Numbered from the stretch's first letter, positions 25,147-33,554 are shown. The stretch: 64,000 nt of DNA from [Mycobacterium] manitobense (GCF_025821665.1 NZ_JACKSJ010000148.1:124001-188000), one strand, 5' to 3'. Made by a program: numbers and translations. The notes: a model not told the origin generated them from the letters alone.

Positions 25147-26238
25147 TCAGGCCGCGTGGACCCGCCGGACGATGTCGGTGATCGAATCGATGTCCGACGG
25201 CGTGAGGCCATCGTGGACGGGCAGGCAGATCCCTTCTGAGAAGAGTTGTTCGCACACCGGCAGCGCGCCGCGCGCATACTTCCGCAGCGCAGGCTGCCGA
25301 TGCAGCGGATAGAAGAACGTACGTGTCTGCACGCCGGCCGCCTCAACCGCCGCCACGACGGCGTCACGTCGGTCACTGCGCATCGCGAACCGGAAAGGGA
25401 TGTGGTCGGATCCGCGTTCGACGCCCATCACGGTGATGCCCGTGACCTCGCTGAGGTTCGCGACATACCGTGCGTGGTTGCGGCGCTTGGCGCCGGCGAT
25501 GGCGGGCAGCTTGCGCAGTTGCCCCAGGCCGACGGCGCACTGCAGATCGGTGACCCGGAAATTCATGCCGAGGGCGTCGTGGACGAATGTCCCGCTGCTG
25601 AGCCGACCCTGGTTGCGCAGCAGGCGAAGCCGGTCGTAGAGGGCCTCGTCCCGGGTGAGTACGACACCGCCCTCACCGGTGGTCACGGTCTTGTCCGCGA
25701 AGAACGAGATCACGCCGACGTCGCCCCACGTGCCGGCGTGCCTGCCGCGATAGTGCACGCCGTAGGCCTGCGCTGCGTCCTCGATGACGCGCAGTCCCCG
25801 CGATTCGGCGAAATCCTGGATGCGGTCGGCCTGCGCGGAATGACCGTAGATGTGGACGGGCATCACGGCCACCGTCCTGTCGGTGACATGCCGGTCGAGG
25901 GCATCCACGTCGAGATTGAAGGTGATCGGGTCGACGTCGACGAACACCGGGTGCAGGCCCGCGAAGATCGCCGCCGATGCCGAGGCGAAAAAGGTGAACG
26001 ACGGGATGAGGATCTCGCCGCCGGGCGGCAGGTCGAGGGCGAGCAGGCTGAGGAACAACCCGAGGGTGCCATTGGGGGCGAGCACCGCGTAGCGCGAACC
26101 GGTGCACTGCTTGATCTCCGCCAGGAACTGCTCGGCGCACGGCCCTTCGGTCAGCCAACCGCGTTCGACGGTGCCGCACAACGCGGCGATCTCGTCGTCG
26201 TCGAACTGCGGCTGGACCTGCTTGATGCGCCAATCCAC
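25147..26238 (-). CDS. DegT/DnrJ/EryC1/StrS aminotransferase (perosamine-synthase-like)
   Basis: A 363-residue PLP-dependent sugar aminotransferase. Visible: the GWLTEGP start region, IPSFTFFASASA, VIEDAAQAYG, catalytic Lys in FFADKTVTTGEGG, RLLRNQG and NFRVTDLQCAVGLGQL. These enzymes convert 4-keto (or 3-keto) nucleotide sugars to amino sugars with glutamate. Gmd in this locus makes GDP-4-keto-6-deoxy-D-mannose, the substrate of GDP-perosamine synthase, so that reaction is a reasonable guess; other keto sugars are possible. GTG start with an AAAGGGGG site. It stands alone, 170 bases from the esterase gene, at the edge of the EPS locus. Confidence 0.85.
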   Translation of the reverse strand: MDWRIKQVQPQFDDDEIAALCGTVERGWLTEGPCAEQFLAEIKQCTGSRYAVLAPNGTLGLFLSLLALDLPPGGEILIPSFTFFASASAAIFAGLHPVFVDVDPITFNLDVDALDRHVTDRTVAVMPVHIYGHSAQADRIQDFAESRGLRVIEDAAQAYGVHYRGRHAGTWGDVGVISFFADKTVTTGEGGVVLTRDEALYDRLRLLRNQGRLSSGTFVHDALGMNFRVTDLQCAVGLGQLRKLPAIAGAKRRNHARYVANLSEVTGITVMGVERGSDHIPFRFAMRSDRRDAVVAAVEAAGVQTRTFFYPLHRQPALRKYARGALPVCEQLFSEGICLPVHDGLTPSDIDSITDIVRRVHAA

Positions 26239-26570
26239 GACAAGGCCCCCTTTGCCGGATCACTACGGATCGGATGTCTCCCCCAAGACCTGACGCCAGG
26301 CTACCCGAGGAATTCGGATCATTTCCGCTGTTTGAGGCATCGAGCATGTAAAAGCTGCGAAAATCCTGTGAGGTTGCGACGCCGCTGCGTGACGTTGCTA
26401 TCACGATCAAATGCCGCCGGGGCGCATGCGGAAACGGGACTCTCCCCTTCTGGCATGCGCATTGTTCAACTACGATAAGCAGACTCTTGAGCGGTGCCCG
26501 CCAGCCCGTGCGGGCGTGCTTACGCGCAGAAGTTCCGACAGCATTCTCGACGGATGAGGAGTGACCGACG
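26239..26570. other. 332-bp intergenic region between the aminotransferase and the molybdenum hydroxylase
   Basis: Divergent promoter region with no supported gene. It includes a short stem GCCCGC (26496-26501) / GCGGGC (26510-26515) with an 8-base loop and no T-run. The 9-mer GCTTACGCG at 26518-26526 also occurs before the wzc-like gene, which may be chance. A GAGGAG ribosome site lies just before the ATG at 26571. Confidence 0.5.
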
Positions 26571-28988
26571 ATGACGTCAACGTCGACGGAGACCGTCGCC
26601 ACCCGCTATTCGGGCACCCGGCACGCCCGCGTCGAGGACAACCGCCTGCTGACCGGCCGCGGCACGTTCGTCGATGACATCCAGCGCCCCGGCATGCTGC
26701 ACGCCTGCTTCGTCCGCAGTCCGTTCGCCCGCGCCACCATCAAGGGCATCGACACCGCCGCGGCACTCGCGATGCCGGGGGTGCGGGCCGTTCTCACCGC
26801 CGCCGACATCAACGGCGACGCCGTGGAGGCCTGGCACGCCGTCGCGGGCAAGGACATGCCGGACACCCCGCGCCCGCCGCTGGCCGAGGGCCAGGTGAAG
26901 TTCGTCGGCGACCCCGTCGCGCTCGTCGTCGCCGAATCCCGCTACCTCGCCGAGGACGCCGCCGACGCCGTCGAGGTCGACTACGAACCGCTGCCCGCCG
27001 TCGCCGACTTCCGTGTCGCCGTCGGCGGCGCCGAGGCCGGCGTTGCCGTGGTGCACGACGAGTACCCGGACAACGTCGCGGGCGGCATGGGCGGCGCGCC
27101 GCCCGACGAGGAGACGTTCAGCACCGCGGCATGCGTTGTCGCGGAGAACATCTATCAGCAGATGCACGTGCCGGTGCCGATCGAGACGCGCGGCATGGTC
27201 GTCGAGTGGACGGCCACCACGGGGGAGCTGACCCTGTGGGGTTCGACGCAGACACCGCACGAACTGCGCGCGTTCTGCGCCCGCCTGCTCGGTATCCCCG
27301 CCAGCAAGGTGCGGGTGATCATGCGCGACACCGGTGGCGGCTTCGGCCAGAAGGTCGTCCCCATGCGGGAGGACATGGTCATCATGCTCGCGGCGCGCAA
27401 GGTGCCAGGGCCGCTGAAGTGGATCGAGGACCGCCGCGAGAACCTCATGTCGGCCGGCCAGGCACGTCACGTCGACGGCACCGCGCGGATGGCGTTCGAC
27501 GACGAGGGCAACATCCTGGCTGTCGACATCGACTTCGTCCAGGACATCGGCGCCTACCCCACGCCGTATCCGGTGCTGACCACCGCGGCCATCGGCATGT
27601 TCTATCCGGGCCCGTACCGGGTGCCGAAGGCCAGCTTCAATTACAAGACCGTGTTCTCGAACACCGCAGGGCTGCATGCCTATCGCGGCCCGTGGCAGTA
27701 CGAGACGCTGGCCCGCGAGATCATGTTCGACATCGCCGCGCGCAAGCTCGGGATGGATCCCGTGGAACTTCGCAGGCGCAACATCCTGCGCGGGGACGAG
27801 ATGCCGTACTTCAACCCCAACGGCATGCCGTACGACCACGTCGCCCCCGCCGACACGTTCGAGCAGGCGGTCAAGATCCTCGACCACGAGGGTTTCCGCA
27901 AGGAGCAGGCCGAGGCACTCGCGCAGGGCCGCTACATCGGGCTGGGGTTCTCCGCCTACATCGAGCCGACGGGTGCGGCGACCGGTCACCTGGCCACCGA
28001 GGGCTGCACCATCCGGATGGAGTCCACCGGCAAGATCAACGTCTACGTCAACGGCGGGTCCACTGGAAACAGCCTGGAGACCACGGTCGTTCAGCTCACC
28101 GCCGACGCGCTGGGTGCCGACATCGACGACGTCTCGACCATCCAGGGTGACACGGCGGTCACCCCCTACGGGGCCGGGACCCAGGGCAGCCGCAGCGGGC
28201 CGATGACGGCGGGCGCGGTGAACGAGGCGGGCACCATCCTGCGCGGGCAGATCGCCGCGATGGCCGCGCACCGACTGGGTGTCGAGGCCGGCGACATCGA
28301 GCTGGGCGGGTCGACGGCGTACGTCCGCGACGACCCGGACAAGTGCGTGACATTCGGCGACATCGCCTACCGCGCGCATTACGAGCCCGCGCAGCTGCCG
28401 CCGGGGATGTCGGCCTCGCTCGAGGCCACCGCGCGGTTCACGTCGCCGCCCGAGGCGATGATCCACTGGGCCAACGCCACTCACGCCTGCACCTGCGAGG
28501 TCGACATCGACACCGGCCAGGTCACCCTGACGCGCTACATCGTCAGCGAGGACGTCGGACCGATGATCAACCCCAACGTGGTCGAGGGCCAGGTGGCCGG
28601 CGGCACCGTGCAGGGCATCGGCGGTGCGCTGCTCGAGAGCCTGGTCTACGACGCCGACGGGAATCCGTTGTCCTCCACCTTCGTCGACTACCTGCTGCCC
28701 ACCGCGACCGAGGTGCCACCGATCGAGTTCGGCCACGTCGAGATCCCCGGCCCGGGCGTCGGCGGCTACAAGGGTGCGGGCGAGGGCGGCGCCATCGGGT
28801 CGACACCCGCCGTGATCAACGCCGTCAACGATGCGCTGGCGCCGCTCGGCGTCACGGTGACCACGTTGCCCGCGAGCCCGGCGACGATCGTAGAACTGCT
28901 GGAGAACGCTTCTCGCGGGCAGGAGCGCCGGGGGCACCTCCCGCTTGCGGGGGCCGACCGGGAAATCAAAGGAAGAGAGGACCACTGA
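26571..28988 (+). CDS. molybdenum hydroxylase large subunit (CoxL/xanthine dehydrogenase family)
   Basis: An 805-residue Mo-cofactor subunit. The aldehyde-oxidase a/b hammerhead domain opens the chain (RVEDNRLLTGRGTFVDD), followed by the Mo-cofactor domain with GGGFGQK near residues 254-260 and the C-terminal GAGEGGAIGSTPAVINAV, whose Glu (about 738) is the expected base. The active-site loop near residue 370 reads AYRGPWQYE. True CO dehydrogenases have AYxCSFR (form I) and form II enzymes AYRGAGR, so CO is unlikely to be the substrate. The family hydroxylates aldehydes, N-heterocycles or aromatics using water. First gene of the L-G-M-S operon. Substrate unknown. Confidence 0.9.
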   Translation: MTSTSTETVATRYSGTRHARVEDNRLLTGRGTFVDDIQRPGMLHACFVRSPFARATIKGIDTAAALAMPGVRAVLTAADINGDAVEAWHAVAGKDMPDTPRPPLAEGQVKFVGDPVALVVAESRYLAEDAADAVEVDYEPLPAVADFRVAVGGAEAGVAVVHDEYPDNVAGGMGGAPPDEETFSTAACVVAENIYQQMHVPVPIETRGMVVEWTATTGELTLWGSTQTPHELRAFCARLLGIPASKVRVIMRDTGGGFGQKVVPMREDMVIMLAARKVPGPLKWIEDRRENLMSAGQARHVDGTARMAFDDEGNILAVDIDFVQDIGAYPTPYPVLTTAAIGMFYPGPYRVPKASFNYKTVFSNTAGLHAYRGPWQYETLAREIMFDIAARKLGMDPVELRRRNILRGDEMPYFNPNGMPYDHVAPADTFEQAVKILDHEGFRKEQAEALAQGRYIGLGFSAYIEPTGAATGHLATEGCTIRMESTGKINVYVNGGSTGNSLETTVVQLTADALGADIDDVSTIQGDTAVTPYGAGTQGSRSGPMTAGAVNEAGTILRGQIAAMAAHRLGVEAGDIELGGSTAYVRDDPDKCVTFGDIAYRAHYEPAQLPPGMSASLEATARFTSPPEAMIHWANATHACTCEVDIDTGQVTLTRYIVSEDVGPMINPNVVEGQVAGGTVQGIGGALLESLVYDADGNPLSSTFVDYLLPTATEVPPIEFGHVEIPGPGVGGYKGAGEGGAIGSTPAVINAVNDALAPLGVTVTTLPASPATIVELLENASRGQERRGHLPLAGADREIKGREDH

Positions 28989-28990
28989 CT

Positions 28991-29704
28991 GTGGAGCTGA
29001 CCAACGAATTCCGCGTCGCGGTGCCCGCCGCCAAGACCTGGGAGGTGCTCACCGACGTCGAGCGGGTGGCGCCGTGCCTGCCGGGCGCCACGCTGCTCTC
29101 CGTCGACGGCGACGAGTTCACCGGCGCCGTCAAGGTCAAGGTCGGCCCGATCACCGTGTCGTACAAAGGCATTGCGGCGTTCGAGGAGAAGGATGCGACG
29201 GCCCGGCGGGTGGTGCTGCGCGCCACCGGCAAGGAGACGCGCGGGAACGGCAGCGCGGCGGCCGTCGTCACCGCCCAGTTGAAGGACGAGGGTGACGCCA
29301 CCTCCGTCTACATCAGCACGGATCTGCAGATCTCCGGCAAGGCGGCGCAGTTCGGCCGCGGGGTGCTGGCCGATGTGGCAGGCAACCTGATCGGCCAGTT
29401 CGCGAAGTCGCTGGAGGCCAGCGTGCTCGGCGACTCGACGCCGGCGGCCAATGCACCGGCCGGCGCCGGGGCCGACGCACCATCGGCGGCGGGCGTAGCG
29501 GCCGTCGCGGCCGATGCAAGTGACTCGGTGGACCTGCTGAAGGTCGTCGCCCTGCCGATGGCGAAGCGGGCCGCGCCGGTGCTGGCCGGCCTGGCGGCCG
29601 GGCTCAGCGTCGGACTCCTGGTGGGCAGGCGCAGGCGCGCACACCCGGCGGCGGTGCTCGCCGACGACCTGCAGGCGGCACTGACCCGGCTGCTGTCGTC
29701 ATGA
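28991..29704 (+). CDS. CoxG-like SRPBCC membrane-anchored protein
   Basis: A 237-residue protein with an N-terminal CoxG/SRPBCC domain (VPAAKTWEVLTDVERVAPCLPGA, KVKVGPITVSYKG, about residues 1-150), an Ala-rich linker, and a C-terminal hydrophobic segment followed by GRRRRAH, consistent with a membrane anchor facing the cytoplasm. In carboxydotrophs CoxG recruits the dehydrogenase to the membrane. GTG at 28991 follows GAAGAGAGG; the open frame upstream to 28343 lies inside the large-subunit gene. It overlaps the medium-subunit ATG (ATGA). Linking the oxidase to the respiratory membrane is the likely role. Confidence 0.87.
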   Translation: MELTNEFRVAVPAAKTWEVLTDVERVAPCLPGATLLSVDGDEFTGAVKVKVGPITVSYKGIAAFEEKDATARRVVLRATGKETRGNGSAAAVVTAQLKDEGDATSVYISTDLQISGKAAQFGRGVLADVAGNLIGQFAKSLEASVLGDSTPAANAPAGAGADAPSAAGVAAVAADASDSVDLLKVVALPMAKRAAPVLAGLAAGLSVGLLVGRRRRAHPAAVLADDLQAALTRLLSS

Positions 29705-30603
29705 AAGCCGCCCCGTTCGAATACCACCGCCCCGGCTCGGTCAAGGAGGCGGCCGAACTGCTCGCCGAGTACGGCGACGACGCCAAGATCCTCGCCGGCG
29801 GGCAGAGCCTGGTGCCGATGCTGGCGATGCGGTTGACGCACTTCGAGAACCTGATCGACATCTCCCGCGTCGCCGAGCTGCAGGGCATCGACCTGGACGG
29901 CGACGACGTGGTGATCGGCGCGGGCACCCCGCACGCCTTCGTCGGCATGGACGATGAGGTCGCCGAGTCGGCGCCGCTGCTCACGCTCGCCACGCCGCAC
30001 ATCGGGCACTTCCAGATCCGCACCCGCGGCACCCTTGGCGGGGCGATCGCCCACGCCGATCCCGCAGCCGAGTACGCCGCCGTCGCCCTGGCCCTCGACG
30101 CGCAGATGGACGCGGTGTCGGCACGGGGCACTCGCCGGATCGCGGCGTCGGAGTTCTTCACCGGACTGTGGGAGACCTCGCTGGCCGCCGACGAGATCCT
30201 CACCTCGGTCCGGTTTCCCGTGTGGGGCGGCCGCACCGGTTACGCCATCGAGGAGTTCGCGCGCAGGCACGGCGATTTCGCGATCGCCGGCGCGGTGGTG
30301 GCCGTCGAGGTGGACGGCGACGACCGCGTTGCGCGGTGCGGCATCGGGTTGCTCGGCCTGGGATCCACGCCGGTGCGCGGTTCCGCGGGCGAGGAGGCGA
30401 TCGTCGGGCGTCCGGTCACCGAACTGAGCGCCGACGAGATCGGCCGCATGACCATGTCGGCCCTCGAGGACGTCCCGGCCGATCTTCAGGGATCCGCCTC
30501 ATACCGCCGCCGCGTCGGCGCCGCGATGGTGTCACGCGCGTTGCACTCGGCCATCGCAGAGGCCACCAGCGAGGAGAGGACGGAGGTGACGCTCAGTGCA
30601 TGA
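29701..30603 (+). CDS. molybdenum hydroxylase FAD-binding (medium) subunit
   Basis: A 300-residue CoxM-type subunit that binds FAD and passes electrons from the iron-sulfur subunit to an acceptor. The two FAD signatures are visible: ILAGGQSLVPMLAMRL (about residues 31-46) and TLGGAIAHADPAAE (about residues 110-123). The C-terminal CO_deh_flav domain follows. Start and stop overlap the neighbouring genes by a few bases, so stoichiometric translation with the L, G and S genes is likely. Confidence 0.92.
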   Translation: MKAAPFEYHRPGSVKEAAELLAEYGDDAKILAGGQSLVPMLAMRLTHFENLIDISRVAELQGIDLDGDDVVIGAGTPHAFVGMDDEVAESAPLLTLATPHIGHFQIRTRGTLGGAIAHADPAAEYAAVALALDAQMDAVSARGTRRIAASEFFTGLWETSLAADEILTSVRFPVWGGRTGYAIEEFARRHGDFAIAGAVVAVEVDGDDRVARCGIGLLGLGSTPVRGSAGEEAIVGRPVTELSADEIGRMTMSALEDVPADLQGSASYRRRVGAAMVSRALHSAIAEATSEERTEVTLSA

Positions 30604-31099
30604 GCTACCGGTCGAGTTGAACGTCAACGGGATCGAGCACCGCGGCATCGTCGAACCGCGGGTCACGCTCGCCGACTTCCTGCGCGAGCAGTGCGGCCTG
30701 ACGGGCACACACCTCGGGTGCGAGCACGGTGCATGCGGCGCCTGCACGGTGCTGCTCGAGGGCCAGGCCGTCCGGTCGTGCCTGATCTTCGCGGTCCAGG
30801 CCGACGGCCAGGAGGTCACCACCGTCGAGGGAATCGCGGAGCCCGGGGGTGAACTGTCACCGGTGCAGTCCGCGATGCGCGACTGCCACGGACTGCAGTG
30901 TGGTTTCTGCACACCGGGATTCGTCACCTCCATCACCGCGCTGCTGCGTGACAACCCCGACCCCACCGACGCCGAGATCCGCGAGGGCCTGTCCGGCAAC
31001 TTCTGCCGGTGCACCGGATACCAGGGCATCGTCAACGCCGTGCACCAGGCCGCCGAGAGCACTCGCGCCGCGAAAGAGGTCAGCCCGCAAGCGCTGTGA
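30596..31099 (+). CDS. molybdenum hydroxylase [2Fe-2S] (small) subunit
   Basis: A 167-residue CoxS-type subunit with two [2Fe-2S] clusters. The N-terminal ferredoxin-like cluster uses CEHGACGAC plus a later Cys (VRSCLIF). The C-terminal helical domain uses CGFC (QCGFCTPGF) and CRC (NFCRCTGYQ). It starts with GTG at 30596 after GAGGAGAGG, overlapping the medium-subunit gene by 8 bases. Its 3' end overlaps the convergent YdeI-like gene by 20 bases. No Mo-insertion genes (coxD/E/F or XdhC types) follow, so maturation factors must lie elsewhere. Confidence 0.92.
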   Translation: MHELPVELNVNGIEHRGIVEPRVTLADFLREQCGLTGTHLGCEHGACGACTVLLEGQAVRSCLIFAVQADGQEVTTVEGIAEPGGELSPVQSAMRDCHGLQCGFCTPGFVTSITALLRDNPDPTDAEIREGLSGNFCRCTGYQGIVNAVHQAAESTRAAKEVSPQAL

Positions 31100-31535
31100 C
31101 GACCGCAGCGATGCGGCGGGCCCGCGTCTCGGCCGTCTTGGCGCCCTCGACGCTGGTGACATGCGCCTTGCGCCTACTCGGCGACAGCTTGTCCCAGGCC
31201 GCGGTGAGATCCGACTCCGCGAGCGCGGCGGCGAGGTCGGCGGGCACCTCGACGATGCGGGGCGCGGTGTCCAACGTCAGCGTCACCTCGACGACGTCCC
31301 CGCCGCCGATGCCCGATTCGGCGCGGCGCTGTGCGCTGAACGGGATGAGGAACTTCCCGCCCATCGGCGCGATCGTCGAGCGGTACCGGTAGCCGTTCAC
31401 CGACACGACTACCGGCGGACGTTTCCCGGCGCCGAGGGCGTCGACCACCTCGGCGGGCACCTCGATCCCGGTGTTGTTGCCGTCCTGGAGAATCGTGGTG
31501 GAGAACGTCTGTGCCGATGGCGGGGATCCGGTCAT
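31080..31535 (-). CDS. YdeI/OmdA-like protein with DUF1905 domain
   Basis: A 151-residue protein with an N-terminal DUF1905-like beta domain (GIEVPAEVVDALGAGKRPPV, YRYRSTIAPMGGKFLIPF) and a C-terminal YdeI/OmpD-associated helical segment (LAAALAESDLTAAWDKLSPSRRKAHVTSVEGAKTAET shortened here to its landmarks AAWDKLSPS and SVEGAK). Function in this family is not established. The ATG at 31535 overlaps the UbiX stop by four bases, so it is probably translated with UbiX and the split-barrel protein upstream. Confidence 0.8.
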   Translation of the reverse strand: MTGSPPSAQTFSTTILQDGNNTGIEVPAEVVDALGAGKRPPVVVSVNGYRYRSTIAPMGGKFLIPFSAQRRAESGIGGGDVVEVTLTLDTAPRIVEVPADLAAALAESDLTAAWDKLSPSRRKAHVTSVEGAKTAETRARRIAAVVTALAG

Positions 31536-32131
31536 GGTCGCTGCCTCATCACGGTGCCGTCCCAGCGTGGCGTCTCCCCCGACACCAGGCCGATCTGGTC
31601 GAGCGCCCGGGTGACGATGTGGTCGACGGCCTCGTCGAGGGTCTTCGGCCGGTTGTAGAAGCCCGGCACGGGCGGCACGATCGAGGCGCCCATCCTGGCC
31701 AGCTTGAGCATGTTCTCCAGGTGGATCTCGCTGAGCGGCGCCTCGCGAACCATCAGCACGAGTCGCCGGCGTTCCTTGAGCACGACGTCGGCGGCGCGGG
31801 CGATCAGGTCCTCGGCGTAGCCGTTGGCGATGGCCGCCAGGGTCTTGACACTGCACGGCGCGATCAGCATGCCCTCCGTGCGGAACGATCCGCTGGAGAT
31901 GCTCGCGCCGAGATCGCCGGGCTTGTGCACCACATCGGCCAGCCCGCGCACCTCGGGCATGGTCCAGCCGGTCTCGTGCTCGAGCGTGCGCGCCCCCCAC
32001 GCGCTGATGACGAGGTGAGTCTCGACCTCGAACTCGCGCAGCCGCTCGAGCATCCGGACACCGAGGATGGAACCGCTCGCGCCGGTGATCGCGACGACGA
32101 CCCGTGGGCGGTCGGTGCGCGGCGTCGTCAC
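31532..32131 (-). CDS. ubiX: UbiX-family flavin prenyltransferase
   Basis: A 199-residue flavoprotein that joins a dimethylallyl group to FMN to make prenyl-FMN, the cofactor of UbiD-type decarboxylases. The family landmarks are AITGASGSILGVRML at the N-terminus, ISSGSFRTEGMLIAPCS, SVKTLAAIANGYAEDLI and REAPLSEIHLENML. GTG at 32131 overlaps the upstream stop as GTGA; the longer frame to 32167 begins inside that gene. No UbiD partner is in the window, so its client decarboxylase is encoded elsewhere. Confidence 0.9.
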   Translation of the reverse strand: MTTPRTDRPRVVVAITGASGSILGVRMLERLREFEVETHLVISAWGARTLEHETGWTMPEVRGLADVVHKPGDLGASISSGSFRTEGMLIAPCSVKTLAAIANGYAEDLIARAADVVLKERRRLVLMVREAPLSEIHLENMLKLARMGASIVPPVPGFYNRPKTLDEAVDHIVTRALDQIGLVSGETPRWDGTVMRQRP

Positions 32132-32625
32132 GCGAGTACCTTCAGCCGGTCCACCTGCCGGGTCCACCGTTCGACCACCGCCCCGGCGTCGTCGAGCCGG
32201 TAGGTGATCCCGGAGGTCAGTTCGGCGTAGGCGACCCGGTCCTCGTCGACCCGGCAGACTTCGCCTGCGAAGAAGGCAAGGTCCACATCGCCGCCTGCGC
32301 CGGGTGCCGGGTCCGGGTCAACGCGGCGCACCTGCACGCGGATCTTGTAGACGGTCGCGTCGCACACCACGTGCAGCATCGCCCGCCCCGATGCGGTGAG
32401 CGCCGCGGTGCTGCCACTGTGTGCGTGCAGCGCCAACCGGATGTCGGCACCCGACGTGCTGAGCACCTCACCGACCGACAGCAGCGACAGCCGCGGCCAC
32501 CCGTCGTCACCCACCGTGAGGATCGAAATCGTCTGACCCACTTTGGCACCGAGACCGGTACCGTCGATGAGGGCGGCCACCGGTGGCGGCAGCGTCGCCG
32601 CCGCCTCCGACTGTCGGTCCATCAT
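32128..32625 (-). CDS. pyridoxamine-5'-phosphate-oxidase-like split-barrel protein
   Basis: A 165-residue protein with the pattern of FMN- or F420-binding split barrels (SILTVGDDGWPRLSLLSVGEVL, IRLALHAHSGSTAAL, VYKIRVQVRRV). Members include reductases and flavin-binding proteins of unknown role, and the substrate cannot be assigned. First gene of a three-gene minus-strand set with ubiX and the YdeI-like gene, each overlapping by four bases. It is divergent from the dehydrogenase at 32664, with 38 bases between the two start codons. Confidence 0.75.
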   Translation of the reverse strand: MMDRQSEAAATLPPPVAALIDGTGLGAKVGQTISILTVGDDGWPRLSLLSVGEVLSTSGADIRLALHAHSGSTAALTASGRAMLHVVCDATVYKIRVQVRRVDPDPAPGAGGDVDLAFFAGEVCRVDEDRVAYAELTSGITYRLDDAGAVVERWTRQVDRLKVLA

Positions 32626-32663
32626 CTGAGCTTCCCACGGATCGGTCCGGTAGAAGTGGTGAC

Positions 32664-33554
32664 ATGAGAATCGGTTTCGTCGGTCTGGGCAACATGGGTT
32701 CGGGTATGGCGTCGAACCTGCTGCGGGCCGGCCACGAGGTCACCGCGTACAACAGGTCGCAGGACAAGGTCGACGCGCTCGCCGCCGCGGGCGCGCGGCC
32801 CGCCCGAACCGTGGCCGAGGCGTGCGACGCAGAGGTGGTCGTCTCGATGCTCGCCCATGACGGGGCCGTCGAGGCGGTGACGTTCGGCGACGACGGGATC
32901 CTTGCGTCGCTGCCTGCCGGGGCGGTGCACGTCTCGGCGTCGACGATCAGCGTGGCGCTCAGCGAGCGGCTCACGGCCGCACACGGCGACGCCGGGCAGG
33001 GCTTCGTCGCGGCACCGGTGTTCGGACGGCCGGAAGCGGCGGCCGCCGCCAAGCTCTTCGTCGTCGCCGCCGGGTCGCCGGAGGTGGTGGCGGCGATGTC
33101 GCCGGTGTTCGAGGCGATCGGCCGGCGCACGTTCACGGTCGGAGACGAGCCCAAGACGGCGAACCTGGTGAAACTGAGCGGCAACTTCCTCATCGCGTCG
33201 GTCATCGAATCGGTCGGCGAGGCGATGGCGCTGGTGGGCAAGGCCGGCGTGGACAAGCAGCAGTATCTGGAACTGCTGACGTCCACACTTTTCGACGCGC
33301 CCGTCTACCACACCTACGGAGGGCTGTTGGCGCGCCAGGAGTTCGAGCCGGCGGGCTTCGCGGCCGAGGGCGGACTCAAAGACGTCCGGCTGGTGCTGGC
33401 GGCCGGGGAGAGCCTGCAGGTGCCTCTGCCGATCGCCAGCCTGCTGCGCGACCGATTCCTGACGTTGCTCGCCCTCGGCGGCGGCCACCTCGACTGGTCG
33501 GCGATCGGCGCACTCGCAGAGCGGGATTCGGGAGGTGACGCCCCGACGGCGTGA
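32664..33554 (+). CDS. beta-hydroxyacid dehydrogenase (3-hydroxyisobutyrate dehydrogenase family)
   Basis: A 296-residue NAD(P)-dependent oxidoreductase. Visible are the Rossmann motif GFVGLGNMGSGMASNLLRAG, the substrate-site variant FVAAPVFGRPEAA and the catalytic Lys in TANLVKLSGNFL (about residue 170). The family oxidises 3-hydroxyisobutyrate, tartronate semialdehyde or related acids, and some members reduce imines. In place of the usual DAPVSGG motif this protein has AAPVFGR, which is typical of the broader, less characterised branch. The ATG at 32664 gives the Rossmann fold right at the start; the longer open frame is not used. Confidence 0.87.
   Translation: MRIGFVGLGNMGSGMASNLLRAGHEVTAYNRSQDKVDALAAAGARPARTVAEACDAEVVVSMLAHDGAVEAVTFGDDGILASLPAGAVHVSASTISVALSERLTAAHGDAGQGFVAAPVFGRPEAAAAAKLFVVAAGSPEVVAAMSPVFEAIGRRTFTVGDEPKTANLVKLSGNFLIASVIESVGEAMALVGKAGVDKQQYLELLTSTLFDAPVYHTYGGLLARQEFEPAGFAAEGGLKDVRLVLAAGESLQVPLPIASLLRDRFLTLLALGGGHLDWSAIGALAERDSGGDAPTA

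Noticed and set aside
26496..26515. GCCCGC/GCGGGC stem as an intrinsic terminator
   Set aside because: Only six pairs, no T-run, and it lies in a divergent promoter gap where no transcript needs to end.
26577..28985. 802-codon minus-strand open frame opposite the molybdenum hydroxylase large subunit
   Set aside because: It mirrors the real gene almost end to end and has low-complexity Arg/Asp/Gly content. It is an effect of codon bias.
26571..31099. Annotation of this operon as a true carbon monoxide dehydrogenase (coxSML)
   Set aside because: The active-site loop lacks the AYxCSFR Cys, the gene order differs and accessory cox maturation genes are absent.
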